The notes beneath the pieces are model-generated. The model ran no database searches. It saw only the letters and a list, made by a program, of their open reading frames with translations, and was not told where the DNA came from. 64,000 bases of DNA from JALOLG01 sp963722415 (GTDB lineage Bacteria > Actinomycetota > Acidimicrobiia > Acidimicrobiales > Ilumatobacteraceae), in assembly GCA_963722415.1 (NCBI GenBank), contig CAVRNI010000037.1, forward strand, positions 91,922 to 155,921, given 5' to 3'. Made by a program: the position numbers and the translations under genes. Below are positions 34,578 to 44,295 of the stretch, in pieces (the stretch's first letter is position 1; the number at the start of each line of letters is the position of its first letter).

Positions 34578-36684
34578 CGTGGCGATCCGATCTCGTGCGA
34601 CCGCGTCGCGTTCGGCGACGAGTGATCCGTCGGCGGCAACGGTGGCCACCCAGCCGGGGAGGATGACGGCCGTGGTCTCGCGTTCCTCGACGATCGCCGG
34701 ACCGACGATCCGCTGGCCGAGTCCGAGGTGGTTCCGCCGGTACACGTGCGTGTCGACGGGCTCGACGCCGCGCGAGAAGCGGACGGGGCGCGTGATGAGC
34801 ACGTCGCCGTTGCCCGTCGCCACCGTCGAGAGCGGCTCGACGGGTGGCGCCTCGGCCTACGCCGACAGCCGCCACGTGACCGCCTCGACGCCCACGTCGG
34901 GGATCGTGAGGCCGTAGATGCGCCGGTAGTCGGCCTCGAACATCTCGACGACGTTCGCGTACGTCGCCGGCCACTCGTCTCCCTCACCGACCCAGATCGG
35001 TGATCTCGTTGCCCTGGCCGAGGTACCGGGCGTCGACCCCGTACCGGAAGCGGATCGCGTCGGGATCGACACCGGCGGCCACCAGCACGCGGCGACCTTC
35101 GGTCGCGCAGCTCGTTCAACAACCCGTCGCGCTCGTCGGCGTCGACCGACTGCAGCGGCCGCACCATGCTGCGCGCGAGATCGATGCGCACCGGCGTCAC
35201 GAGCGTGCCGAACGCCGACAGCACGCTGGCGTTGACGGGGAACACGACCCGCGGCGACTCGAGCAGCTCGGCCACGCCGCACGCGTGCACGGGGCCGGCG
35301 CCGCCGAACGCCAGCAACGTGACGCCGCGCAGGTCGGCACCCTGCTCGACGGCGTGCATTCGCGACGCGGCAGCCATGTTCTGGTTGACGAGCTCGTGGA
35401 TGCCCACCGCGGTGTCGTTGCGCCGACAGGCCCAACGGGTCGGCCACCGAGCGCAGCGCGGTCGCGCAGGCGTCGATGTCGAGCGCCATGTCGCCGCCGA
35501 GGAAGAACGACGCGATCGAGCAGACCGAGCGCGAGGTCGGCGTCGGTGACGGCGGGCTCGGTGCCGCCGCGGCCGTAGCACGCAGGTCCGGGGTCGGCAC
35601 CCGCCGACTCGGGCCCGACCTTCAGCAGTCCGAGCTCGTCGACGTGGGCCTGACTGCCGCCACCGGCACCGATCTCGACCAGATCGACCGACGGCGCCGA
35701 CAACGGGAACCCGGATCCCTTCTTGAACCGGTAGATGCGAGCGACCTCGAACGTGTTGCGTGAGCTGCGGCTCGCCGTCGACGATCAGGCAGGCCTTGGC
35801 GGTGGTGCCGCCCATGTCGAAGCACAGCAGGCGATCCTCGCCGAGGCGGCGGGCGAACCAGCTGCCGGCGAGGGCACCGGCAGCCGGGCCCGACTCGACG
35901 AGGCGGATCGGAGCCCGGGCGGCGTCGTCGGCGGACACGACACCGCCGTTCGACAGCATCATCAGCACCGAGCCGCCGAAGCCTTCGCTGGCGAGCCACT
36001 TCTGCAGCTCGTCGAGGTACGGACCGATCACCGGCATCGTCGCCGCGTTGCACGCGGTGGTGATCATGCGCGGGTACTCGCGGATCTGCGGCGAGATCTC
36101 CGCCGAGATGCACACCGGCACACCGAGCTCGCGGCGCAGGTGCTCGGCGACCACGCGCTCGTTGGCCGGGTTGGCGTACGAGTTGATCAGGCACACGCCG
36201 ACGGCCTCGACGTCGGCGGCGCGCAACGCGTCGGTGACGGCCGTGGAGATCCTCGGCGCCGGGGACGCGCGCGACCACGGCCGTGCGGGTCGGTGCGCTC
36301 GGCGATCTCGACCACTCGCTCGCGCGGCACCGGCGGCGCCGGGAACTCGATCTGCAGGTCGTACATGTCGTAGCGGTGCTCGTTGCGGATGAGCAGCGTG
36401 TCGCCGAACCCGGCGGTGGTGACGACGCCGGCCCGCCCGATCTTGCCCTCGATGAGCGCGTTCGTGATGAGCGTCGTGGCGTGCACGATCGGCGCCGTGA
36501 TGTCGGCCGGACGCACGCCGGCCTTGGCGAGCAGCTGTCGCACGCCGGTGCGCACGCCGTCGAGCGGCGCCGACGGCGTGGTGAGCGTCTTGTCGACGAC
36601 GACGCGACCGGAGACCGCGTCGAACAGCACGACGTCGGTGAACGTGCCGCCGATGTCGACGGCCAGGCGCCAGTCGGCCGTCAC
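34574..36684 (-). CDS. hyuA: Hydantoinase A/oxoprolinase subunit (multiple frameshifts)
   Basis: HyuA-type ATP-dependent subunit, about 690 aa when frames are joined. N-terminus WRLAVDIGGTFTDVVLFD is the phosphate-binding motif; then HATTLITNALIEGK, PRMITTACNAATMPVIGPYL, MLSNGGVVSADDAARAPIRLVESGPAAGALAG, CFDMGGTTAKACLI, GAGGGSQAHVDELGLLKVGPESAGADPGPACYGRGG and LLAFGGAGPVHACGVAELL follow in order. Frame changes fall near 36255, 35735, 35530, 35420, 35100 and 34860. GTG 36684 overlaps the cupin stop. Complete motif order argues for sequence errors rather than decay. Confidence 0.85.
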
Positions 36685-37102
36685 GGTGTCGTGCTCCGCT
36701 CGGTTCGGGGTTCGCGGCGGCGCGAACACGTCGAGGATCCACACCTCGCCGTACTCGTCGTCGCCGATGAAGATGCTGTCGCCGTGCCACACCGACTGGC
36801 GGCGCCAGGTACAGGTCGCCGGCGTGGAGCACCTTGCGGGTCTGGTCGTCGGCGTCGCCGATGCGGAAGTCGAGCGTGCCGCGCATGATGATGCCGAGCT
36901 GCTCGTTGGCGTCGTGGTTGTGCAGGAACGAGCCCTCGGCGCCACCCTTGATGCGCCAGAACCACAGCTCCAGGTGATCGCCGACGATCACACGCCGGCG
37001 GAAGCCGGGACGATCGGTCTCCTCGAACAGGTCGTCGTCGAAGAAGTAGCAGTACTGCGACGCAGGGTTCATCTCGGTGTGGTTCGCCTCGGCAGCGCTC
37101 AC
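36681..37102 (-). CDS. Cupin domain protein (frameshifted)
   Basis: Small cupin of about 140 aa. GTG 37102 overlaps the GntR stop (GTGA). First frame: YCYFFDDDLFEETDRPGFRRRVIVGDHLELWFWRIKGGAEGSFLHNHDANEQLGIIMRGTLDFRIGD, with the cupin metal motif HNHDxNEQ. After a frame change near 36805: VWHGDSIFIGDDEYGEVWILDVFAPPR, completing the barrel. Likely a small-molecule isomerase/hydrolase or ligand sensor in the hydantoinase operon. Confidence 0.75.
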
Positions 37103-37806
37103 AGCAGACGCTCCACCATCCGGCGCTCGACATCGTCGAGGTGGGCGACCACGGCGGCCACCGCCTTGCGGGAGTGTCCCTTCACGACCGCGTCGGCGAT
37201 CGCCCGGTGCGCCTCGGTCGAGCTGTCGATGATCTCGTTGACCTCGGCGCGGTTCACCTCGGCGTACAGCAGCGACGCGAACTCGCCCGATCCGAACAGC
37301 GCGGCGAGCGCCTTGGCGTGCACCTCGTTGAGCAGCGGGTTGCCGCACGCCCTGGCGAGGGCCGAGTGGAACCGACGGTCGATGTCGCGGAACTCGGCAA
37401 GGTCGTGCGTGCTGCGCGCCGCGAGGCGGCCGATCTCGGCGCGCTCGGCGTCGGTGGCTCGGCGGGTGGCCATCTCGACGATGGCCGGCTCGATCACCTG
37501 ACGCACCTCGAACAGCTGGGTCACCAACGCCTTGCGGTCGTCGCCGGCGAAGTTCATCTCCGGCAGGTGCTCGGCCACGACGGAGCGGTTGCCGCGACGT
37601 TCGAGATAGCCGGCGATCACCAGACCCTGGATCGCCTCGCGCACCGACGTGCGGGCCACGCCGAACTCCTGGCACAGCACCCGCTCGGCCGGCAACGGCG
37701 TGCCGGGCGCGAGTTGCCCGGTGTGGATCGCGTCGGCGAGACGAAGGCGGATCTCGGCCGACACCGTGCGGCGCGCGACCGGGTCGAAGCTGGTCACCTC
37801 GCTCAT
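37099..37806 (-). CDS. GntR-family regulator, FadR subfamily (FCD domain)
   Basis: Transcription factor of 235 aa. Winged helix: LADAIHTGQLAPGTPLPAERVLCQEFGVARTSVREAIQGLVIAGYLERR. The C-terminal all-helical FCD domain includes IEPAIVEMATRRATDAE and FHSALARACGNPLLNEV, with the usual ligand/metal residues D, H, H. It is the second gene of the operon and probably represses it from the dyad at 38331-38343, with a pathway metabolite as inducer. ATG overlaps the VOC stop. Confidence 0.93.
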   Translation of the reverse strand: MSEVTSFDPVARRTVSAEIRLRLADAIHTGQLAPGTPLPAERVLCQEFGVARTSVREAIQGLVIAGYLERRGNRSVVAEHLPEMNFAGDDRKALVTQLFEVRQVIEPAIVEMATRRATDAERAEIGRLAARSTHDLAEFRDIDRRFHSALARACGNPLLNEVHAKALAALFGSGEFASLLYAEVNRAEVNEIIDSSTEAHRAIADAVVKGHSRKAVAAVVAHLDDVERRMVERLL

Positions 37807-38285
37807 GCGAGACCGACCGTCGCGTAGTGCGCGATCTCGGCGTCGATGTCGAGCGGCTCGATGATCGCCTCGTGCTCGGACTCACCCCAATGCTCGGGCG
37901 GCACGAGCCACATCACCTCGAACTCCAGCCCGTCGGGATCGCGGGCGTAGAGGCTCTTGTTGGCGCCGTGGTCGCTGGCGCCCACCAGCGCGCCCGCCTG
38001 CTGCAGGCGATCGCGCATCATCCGCAGGTCGTGCAGCGTCGGCACCTCCCACGCGATGTGGTAGAGGCCGACCGTGCGGCGCCCGGCTTCGCTGGCCCCG
38101 ACGTTGCCGACGCTGAAGAAGGCGATGTCGTGATGGTTGTCGGACCCCGGCGCACGCATGAACGCGAACGCGCCCTCGGGATCGGCCACGACGGTGCTGA
38201 AGCCGAGCACGTCGCGGTAGAACCGCTCGGTGGTGGGTGCGTCACGCACGTACAGCACGGCGTGGTTCATCCTCGTGATCGGCAT
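37803..38285 (-). CDS. VOC/glyoxalase-dioxygenase family protein 3
   Basis: VOC-fold protein of 160 aa: MNHAVLYVRDAPTTERFYRDVLGFSTV, VGLYHIAWEVPTLHDL and LYARDPDGLEFEVMWLVP, with H/H/E metal residues in the order typical of extradiol-dioxygenase-like members. First gene of the long minus-strand operon, starting 39 bases from the 19-bp operator. Its stop overlaps the GntR start. Confidence 0.87.
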   Translation of the reverse strand: MPITRMNHAVLYVRDAPTTERFYRDVLGFSTVVADPEGAFAFMRAPGSDNHHDIAFFSVGNVGASEAGRRTVGLYHIAWEVPTLHDLRMMRDRLQQAGALVGASDHGANKSLYARDPDGLEFEVMWLVPPEHWGESEHEAIIEPLDIDAEIAHYATVGLA

Positions 38286-38323
38286 GACGTGACCCCCATC
38301 TCCGATGCGACCGGGCACGGTTT

Positions 38324-38342
38324 TGGACTGATGGTCTGACCA
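38324..38342 (-). promoter_or_regulatory. 19-bp operator-like element with dyad, site B
   Basis: Minus strand reads TGGTCAGACCATCAGTCCA, identical to site A at 24389-24407. Extended by one base on each side of the dyad it is a perfect 13-bp palindrome, ATGGTCTGACCAT (38331-38343). It lies between the acetamidase gene and the VOC-GntR operon, where autoregulation by the GntR/FCD protein is expected. Confidence 0.75.
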
Positions 38343-38371
38343 TAACACGTCGGAATTGTGCGGGTCAGCGG

Positions 38372-39449
38372 TCACGCAATGATCGCGCGGGCGATCGCCG
38401 CGTGGCAGCCGAGCCTGCCGTCGACCACCTGCGTGACACCGAGGTCGATGGCGACCGACGCCAACGAGTACGCGTCGTCGGCACTGAGGCCGAGGTGCTC
38501 CTGCATCAGCCACAGCATCTGTTCGGCGGCGCCGCGCATCGCCTCGTCGAGATCGGCGCCGAAGCCGTGCGTGAACCAGTGGGTGTCGGTCTCGAGCACG
38601 CGGGGCGGTGGCGCCCATCCCCTTCACCACGAACACCTGGATCGTGGCGTCGAGCGACGCCTCGATCGCGGTGCCGCAGATCTCGCCGTCGCCCTGGGCG
38701 AAGTGGGGGTCACCCACGTAGAGGTTCGCGCCGTCCACGAACACCGGGTAGCACATCGTCGCGCCGGGGCCGAGGCGCCAGTTGTCGACGTTGCCGCCGA
38801 AGGCGCCGGGCGGGATCGACGAGTGGCGTCCCGACTCCGCCGGCGCCACACCCATCACGCCGAAGTGCGGGCGCACGGGCACATGCACCGGCCGGCTGAA
38901 CGGTTGGCGCGACTCGAGATCGGGCTCGGTGATCACGCCGGGGAGGTCGTAGAGCGGACGGGCCGTGAAGTCGAACCCGAACAACGGGCTCGCCGTCGAG
39001 TCGAAGCCGCGCTGCATCCCGTCGTCGAGCCCGTAGATGGTGATGCGCTCCTTGCCGAACGTCGAGTAGAGGAGCCCCCAGTTGGCGGCGCAGTTCGAGC
39101 CGTACGGCAGGCGCGGCGTCATGTCGAGGATCCGCACGGCCAGCGTGTCGCCGGGTGCGGCGCCGCGCACGTGGATCGGCCCCGTCATGATGTGCACGCC
39201 CGGCCCGCGCGTGTCTTCGGCGATCGCCGACCAGATCGCCCGGATGCCGTCGTCCATCAACAGGTCGGGCGCGTCGCCGGCGTGGTGCGTGATCGCCTCG
39301 ACGTGCACGATGTCGCCGCTGTCGATCTCCAGACACGGCGGCTGGTCGCGGTCGATGTACCCCCAGTAGCACGTGGCCGGCGTGGCGGGCAGGTGGTGCC
39401 GCGTGGCCTCGCCGGACGGCGGCACCGGCGGAGTGAGGTCGAACGCCAT
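38372..39449 (-). CDS. Acetamidase/formamidase family protein (one frameshift)
   Basis: FmdA/AmdA-type amidohydrolase, about 358 aa. HHLPATPATCYWGYIDRDQPPCLEIDSGDIVHVEAITHHAG is the family N-terminus; GPIHVRGAAPGDTLAVRI, GVMGVAPAESGRHSSIPPGAFGGNVD and LYVGDPHFAQGDGEICGTAIE follow. A frame change near 38605 leads to the C-terminus ETDTHWFTHGFGADLDEAMRGAAEQML and ASVAIDLGVTQVVDG. It would release ammonia and a short acid from an amide made by the neighbouring ring-opening enzymes. Confidence 0.88.
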
Positions 39450-39642
39450 GCGGGCGAAGGTACGGATGGACCGTTTCTCGATTGTTTCGCCGATGTGTTC
39501 GCTCGATCACGTCACGTCAGGCCGTCTCGCGCACGTCGGCCGCGAAACGCCCTGGTCACGGTGCTACTGTCACACCCCCTGTTTAGGGTGGCAGCGTACC
39601 GACTTCCCCCGATCGATGGTCCGTTGTGATCGGAGGGTTCAG

Positions 39643-40910
39643 ATGAGTGAGACGATGCTCGGGATCGACGAGTTGGTCGATCCTGGGCTTGATGTCGAGT
39701 CCTTGGAGGGGCTCGACGGGCGAGAGCTCGCCGAGTTGTTCAAACGGCTCGAACAGGTTGCGACGACGCACCGAGGGTGCGTTGGCGGCGGTGATCGGTG
39801 CGGTCAACGAACGCGGTGTGCACGCGCCGCGATGGCCACAGCAACGTCAATGGCTGGTGTCGGGCGTTGGGACGCTGGTCCGACACCGAGTGTCGGGACC
39901 GGATCCGCACCGCCAACCTGATCGCCAGCTGCGACCGGTTCCGCGATGCGGTGTCGGAGTGGTGAGATCGGTGTCGCCCAGGCGCATGAGTTGGGGCGGG
40001 CGTTCGCCAACCCGCGCTGCGGATCACAGTTGGTGGATGTGGCCGAGGTGATGGTCGACAACGCGACGAAGTTGTCGCATCACGAGTTCCGCATCACCGT
40101 CAGACGTTGGGAGATGCTCGCCGACATGGACGGCGCCCACCGCACCGCCGAGGCGGCCCATGAGGGTCGCCGGGCGGGGATCGCCGAAGTCGGCGAGGAG
40201 ATCCATCTCCACGCCCGCGGTGGGTTGGCGCAGGGTGCGGTGATGACGGAGATCTTCGAACGGTTCTGCGACGCCGAGTTCAGCGCCGACTGGGACCAGA
40301 CACTGGCCCGCTACGGCGACGCGGCGTGCTACGCGTTGATGCCGCGTACGGATGCGCAGCGCCGGTTCGACGCGATGTATGCGATCTTCGAACGCGCCGC
40401 CACCACCGACCCGGACGCCAAGGCTGCGGTCCCGCTGGTCAACTTCGTCATCGACGTCCCCACCCTCGAGCGGCTACCTCGCCGGAACCGGCGACACCGC
40501 GGTACCGGCCGATCCGCGCCAACGGCGCTGCGAAACAGTCGCCGGCATCCCGATCCCACCCGCCGATGTGGTGGCGGCGATGATCTGGGGGCAGGTGCGC
40601 CGGGTGGTGGTCGACTCGGCCGGGGTGGTGATCAACATGGGACGCCGCCAACGACTCTTCAGAGGCAACGCCCGCCAAGCGATCCTGTTGCAATCGAGTC
40701 GTTGTGTGGTGGCCGGGTGTGCGACACCGATCCGACGCTGCGAAGCCGACCACCTCATCGAATGGGGTCGCCACGGACACACCGACGGCGCCAACGGTGC
40801 ACCCGGTGTGTGGCCGCCACAACCGGTTGAAGAACTCCGGCTACCGCGTCCACCGCGACGAACACGGCTTCTGGCACACCTACCGACCCGACGGCACCGA
40901 AATCAGCTGA
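39643..40910 (+). CDS. DUF222/HNH endonuclease domain protein (several frameshifts)
   Basis: Actinobacterial '13E12-type' protein of about 420 aa. The DUF222-like N-terminal part includes LDGRELAELFKRLEQVATTH and AQAHELGRAFANP...FRITVRRWEMLADMDGAHRTAEAAHEGR. The C-terminal HNH motif is seen across two frames: CVVAGCATPIRRCEADHLIEW, then VCGRHNRLKNSGYRVHRDEHGFWHTYRPDG. Frames change near 39772, 39885, 39955, 40470 and 40805. GGAGGG precedes ATG 39643. Such genes occur in many copies in actinobacteria; whether they move or cut DNA is unclear. Confidence 0.82.
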
Positions 40911-40934
40911 CGGTTCACCGCCGAAATCACGTCT

Positions 40935-40964
40935 CGGGCGCGCCTCGACAGTCCAGCGCGCCCG
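40935..40964 (+). terminator. Hairpin terminator after HNH gene
   Basis: Perfect 9-bp inverted repeat CGGGCGCGC / GCGCGCCCG with a 12-base loop, 24 bases after the HNH gene stop. No T tract. Confidence 0.55.
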
Positions 40965-41021
40965 GGCTGCGCAGGCGTTTGGGTTGATCCGTATCATCGG
41001 CCGCGTTCACCGGAGGTGCTC

Positions 41022-41780
41022 ATGCTCGCAATCCTCACCGCCCTCGAAGAGCAGCACTCGGAGTTGGCCGCGCTGCTCGACGGCCTCGACGACGCGGGCT
41101 GGCAGCGGCCGACGCGGTGCGAGGGATGGACCGTCGCCGACGTCGTGCTCCATCTCGCGCAGACCGACGAGCTCGCGCTGCGCGAGCGCACAGGGCGAGT
41201 TCGCCGAGGGGCTCGACGTGCTCGCCGGCGGCGTCGAGCGGCAAGGCAACGTCGACGACGGAGCGGCCGCGATCGTGGCGCACGAACGTGGGTTACCGAA
41301 CGCCGCGCTGCTCGAACGCTGGCGAACCGCCGCGGCCGCGCTGCGCGAGGCGCTCGCGGCGAGCGACCCACATCGACGCGTCGGGTGGGTCACCGGTCAG
41401 CTGTCAACGCAGACGTTGGCGACGACACGGCTCGCCGAGTGCTGGATCCACACCGGCGACGTCGCCGAGGCGTTGGACGTGGTGCAGGAACCGACCGATC
41501 GCCTGGAGCACATCGCACGTCTCGCGTGGCGCACGTTGCCGTACGCGTTCGCGCGACGACGGCCGGGAGCTCGCGGGTCCGGTCGCCTTCGACCTGCGGG
41601 GGCCGAGCGGACAGCGGTGGCACTTCGGCGCTGACACGGAGCCAGCGACAACCATCGAGGGCGCCGGCGCCGACCTGTGTCTCGTGGCTGCGCGGCGTGT
41701 CGCTGCGGAGGACACATCGCTCCGTGGCGATCGGGCCAGACGCTCGCGCCGTACTCGAGCTCGTGCGAACGTACGCGTAG
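41022..41780 (+). CDS. Maleylpyruvate isomerase-fold (mycothiol-dependent/DinB-like) protein (frameshifted)
   Basis: About 250 aa across three frames. MLAILTALEEQHSELAALLDGLDDAGWQRPTRCEGWTVADVVLHLAQTDELAL is the standard N-terminus with the metal histidine; LATTRLAECWIHTGDVAEAL supplies the second histidine; the tail ends VAIGPDARAVLELVRTYA. Frames change near 41190, 41560 and 41680. ATG 41022 follows a GGAGG at 41012. Family members are mycothiol S-transferases or isomerases; substrate unknown. Confidence 0.82.
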   Translation: MLAILTALEEQHSELAALLDGLDDAGWQRPTRCEGWTVADVVLHLAQTDELALRERTGRVRRGARRARRRRRAARQRRRRSGRDRGARTWVTERRAARTLANRRGRAARGARGERPTSTRRVGHRSAVNADVGDDTARRVLDPHRRRRRGVGRGAGTDRSPGAHRTSRVAHVAVRVRATTAGSSRVRSPSTCGGRADSGGTSALTRSQRQPSRAPAPTCVSWLRGVSLRRTHRSVAIGPDARAVLELVRTYA

Positions 41781-41829
41781 ACGGTACGCTCGGCGTACGG
41801 AGCACGAACTCGCCGGACGACGTCCAGGG

Positions 41830-42102
41830 CTATTTGGCGAAGGCGGTGTGGAGCGGGAAGTACTGGCGGTTCGGAACGATGTCGGGCGGGAGGTTGGGCT
41901 TCACGTTCGCGTCGAACCATGCCTGGGCTTCCTCTTCGGAATCCCACGTCTCGACGACCCGCCAGCCGCCGGACGGACTGGGGCCGCCGGAATGGGAGAT
42001 GAAGCCCTTGGAGGCGCGCATCAGCGGCTCCATCTGGCCGACCATTCCGGCGTAGATCTCCTCGGTCAGGTTCGGCACTTCCCCGATCATCAGAACTGGC
42101 AT
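41830..42102 (-). CDS. Small ABM/dimeric alpha-beta barrel-like protein
   Basis: Protein of 90 aa, MPVLMIGEVPNLTEEIYAGMVGQM...GGWRVVETWDSEEEAQAWFDANVKPNL, with the pattern of antibiotic-biosynthesis-monooxygenase-like ferredoxin-fold proteins (strand, helix, strand WRVVETWDS, helix). ATG at 42102 with GGGAG upstream. A TACTAT hexamer on the minus strand (42134-42139) is a reasonable minus-10. Function unknown; often stress or cofactor-free oxidation. Confidence 0.7.
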   Translation of the reverse strand: MPVLMIGEVPNLTEEIYAGMVGQMEPLMRASKGFISHSGGPSPSGGWRVVETWDSEEEAQAWFDANVKPNLPPDIVPNRQYFPLHTAFAK

Positions 42103-42272
42103 CGATGGCTCCCTTCGTCGTGTTGCGCGCCGGATAGTACAAGGCCGCGGCGTCGGGCTCTGCGCCCCGGTCCGACGCGAAATCTCGGAAGATCTCGAGC
42201 CGTTCGGTATCACCGCACCTCCTTGCGCGCTCCCCATAGCCCGTCACGTCCTGACGGTCGAAGGAGAGCTGC

Positions 42273-44286
42273 GTGCCCCGAACCCATTCCCCACGTCACT
42301 TGGTCACGCGCCGGCTGGTGCCGGCGATCGTCGTGATCGCCACCCTGCTCGGCGCCGCGAGTCGCCCGGCCGGCGCCGAACCTGGCGCGCCGGCGGCCGC
42401 TGAAGGCAACCCGGCGGCGGTCCAGATCGTCGCCGAGCGGCTCGGTGTGGATCCAGCGAGCCTGACCGTCGTCGCCGAGGTCGCAACGGAGTTCGCCGAG
42501 CTCGACCTCAGGGTCACGTCGGCCAAGGTCGTTGACGCCGCAGGTGACGTGCACGGCGTGGCGTTCGACAGCAAGGGCAACGAGGTCGATGTCGATCGAC
42601 TCGCCGCCGAAGCGCTCGCCGTCCGGCGGGCGCAGTACGGCGCGGTCGACCCGGCGCTCGACGCGCTCCTCGCCAGTGCTCCCGACGAGCCTCGCAACGT
42701 GCTCATCTGGCTGCGCGAGCCGGCGGCGGCGAAGCTGCCCGAACGGCCCGAGGCAGCCGGCAAGCCGCTCGAGTCGGCCGAGATCGACCGCATCTACGCG
42801 GATCTCGACGCGCGTCGCGTCGAGATCGTCGGCCCGCTGGTCGATGCAGTGCTCGGCGACGTGATGCGCTTCGACGAAAGGGCCGTCGGCCTCACGCCGA
42901 CACCGGCGATCGCGGCCACGCTCGATGCCAAGCAGATCGGCGAGTTGGCGCGGCGACGAGCGCATCGACGTCGATCTACGACGCCCCTGTCGCCACGGCC
43001 GATCTCGGCGTGGCCAAGCAGACCACCGGTGTCACCCAGGTGCACGGCACCGGCCTCGACGGCACGGGCGTACGCGTCGGCATCGTCGAAGTGGGCGGCC
43101 GGACCGAGAGCGCTTCCTGGCTCATGCGGCCGGTGCAACAGAACACGACGAACGTGTGCGCCAACCCCACCCAGTCCACACCACGAACGTGACGTCGGTG
43201 ATCGCCGGGCAACGGGTCAACGTGTTCGGTCAGATCGTCGGCGAGGACGGTGTCTCGAAGGGCGCCACGGTGCTCGTCGGCGGGAGCTGCACCGGCGTCA
43301 CCGCCGAGCTCCAAGCCGCTGCCACCCGTGCTGCCGACTGGGGCGCACGCACGATCAACCTCAGCTGGGGAAGTGACTCGAACCTCGTCACCGGCGGTGG
43401 CGATCGGTTCTTCGACGAGATGGTCCACAACCGCTGGCGCACCATCGTGAAGTCGGCGGGCAACAGGAACTGCGGCAACGCCGGCGGACCGGGCGGGACG
43501 CCCGACGCCGACGTCACCAACCCCGGTCTGGCCTTCAACGTCATCACGGTCGGCGGTCTCGACGATCAGGGCACCGCGCAGTGGAGCGACGACACGATGT
43601 ACGCCTGCTCCAGCTTCGGCGATCCGACGTCGCAGAACGGCGATCGGGAGAAGCCAGAGCTCGTCGCCCCCGCCGCCAACATCGAGATGGTCGATCCGGG
43701 CCCGGCGAACCTCGCCGTCGACTCGGGGACGAGCTTCGCGGCACCACACGTCACCGGTGTGACAGCGCTGCTGATGCAGCAGAACAGCCGGCTCACGTTC
43801 TGGCCAGAGATCACCCGCGCCGTGCTGATGGCCAGCGCCACGCACAACATCGAGGGCTCGACGAGGCTGTCCGACCAGGACGGTGCGGGTGGCCTGGCGG
43901 CCAATCGCGCATCCGGCATCGTCGGCAACACGCCGGCATGGAACGGCGTCGGCTTCAACTGCTCGACACCACGCACCACCGACCTCACCACGCGAGCGAT
44001 GGGTCGCCGCACGCACCACCGGATCGCGATCTCGTGGACCACCGATCCGGCGTTCGCCGACTACACCCAGCGCCCGAGCGCCGACATCGACCTGCAGGTG
44101 GTCGACAGCCTCGGCCGCACCGTTGCCACGTCAATGAGCTTCGACAACACCACCGAGATCGTCGAGTTCGATTCGTGGACGGCCGGCACGTACACGGTGC
44201 GGGCGATCAACTTCCGGTGCGATCGCAACACGTTCCTCGGCTGGGCGTGGGACACGTCGTCGATGCTGCAGCTGAAGGGCCAGTGA
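42273..44286 (+). CDS. Secreted subtilisin-like S8 peptidase (two frameshifts)
   Basis: About 670 aa with a signal peptide (RRLVPAIVVIATLLGAASRPAGAEP). A prodomain-like region runs to about 42950. The catalytic domain spans frames: TGLDGTGVRVGIVEVGGR holds the position of the catalytic aspartate but reads glutamate; HTTNVTSVIAG holds the histidine; VKSAGNRNCG the oxyanion asparagine; SGTSFAAPHVTGVTALL the serine. The C-terminal DIDLQVVDSLGRTVATSMS...GTYTVRAINFR is a P-domain/PPC-like beta module. Frame changes near 42950 and 43185. AAGGAGA precedes the GTG. Extracellular protein degradation is likely. Confidence 0.85.
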
Positions 44287-44295
44287 CGACCGCTG

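Noticed and set aside
31779..34823. 1,014-aa apparent fusion of hydantoinase A end, hydantoinase B and Rieske oxygenase
   Set aside because: It arises from frameshifts; the normal ATGA start/stop overlaps are visible at 32951-32954 and 34574-34577.
34574..36684. Hydantoinase A considered a true pseudogene
   Set aside because: All motifs are present in order in an operon whose other genes show the same scattered indels; sequence error is the simpler explanation.
39643..40910. HNH gene considered as part of a group I/II intron or insertion sequence
   Set aside because: No terminal inverted repeats, target duplication or intron structure; fits the common DUF222/HNH family.
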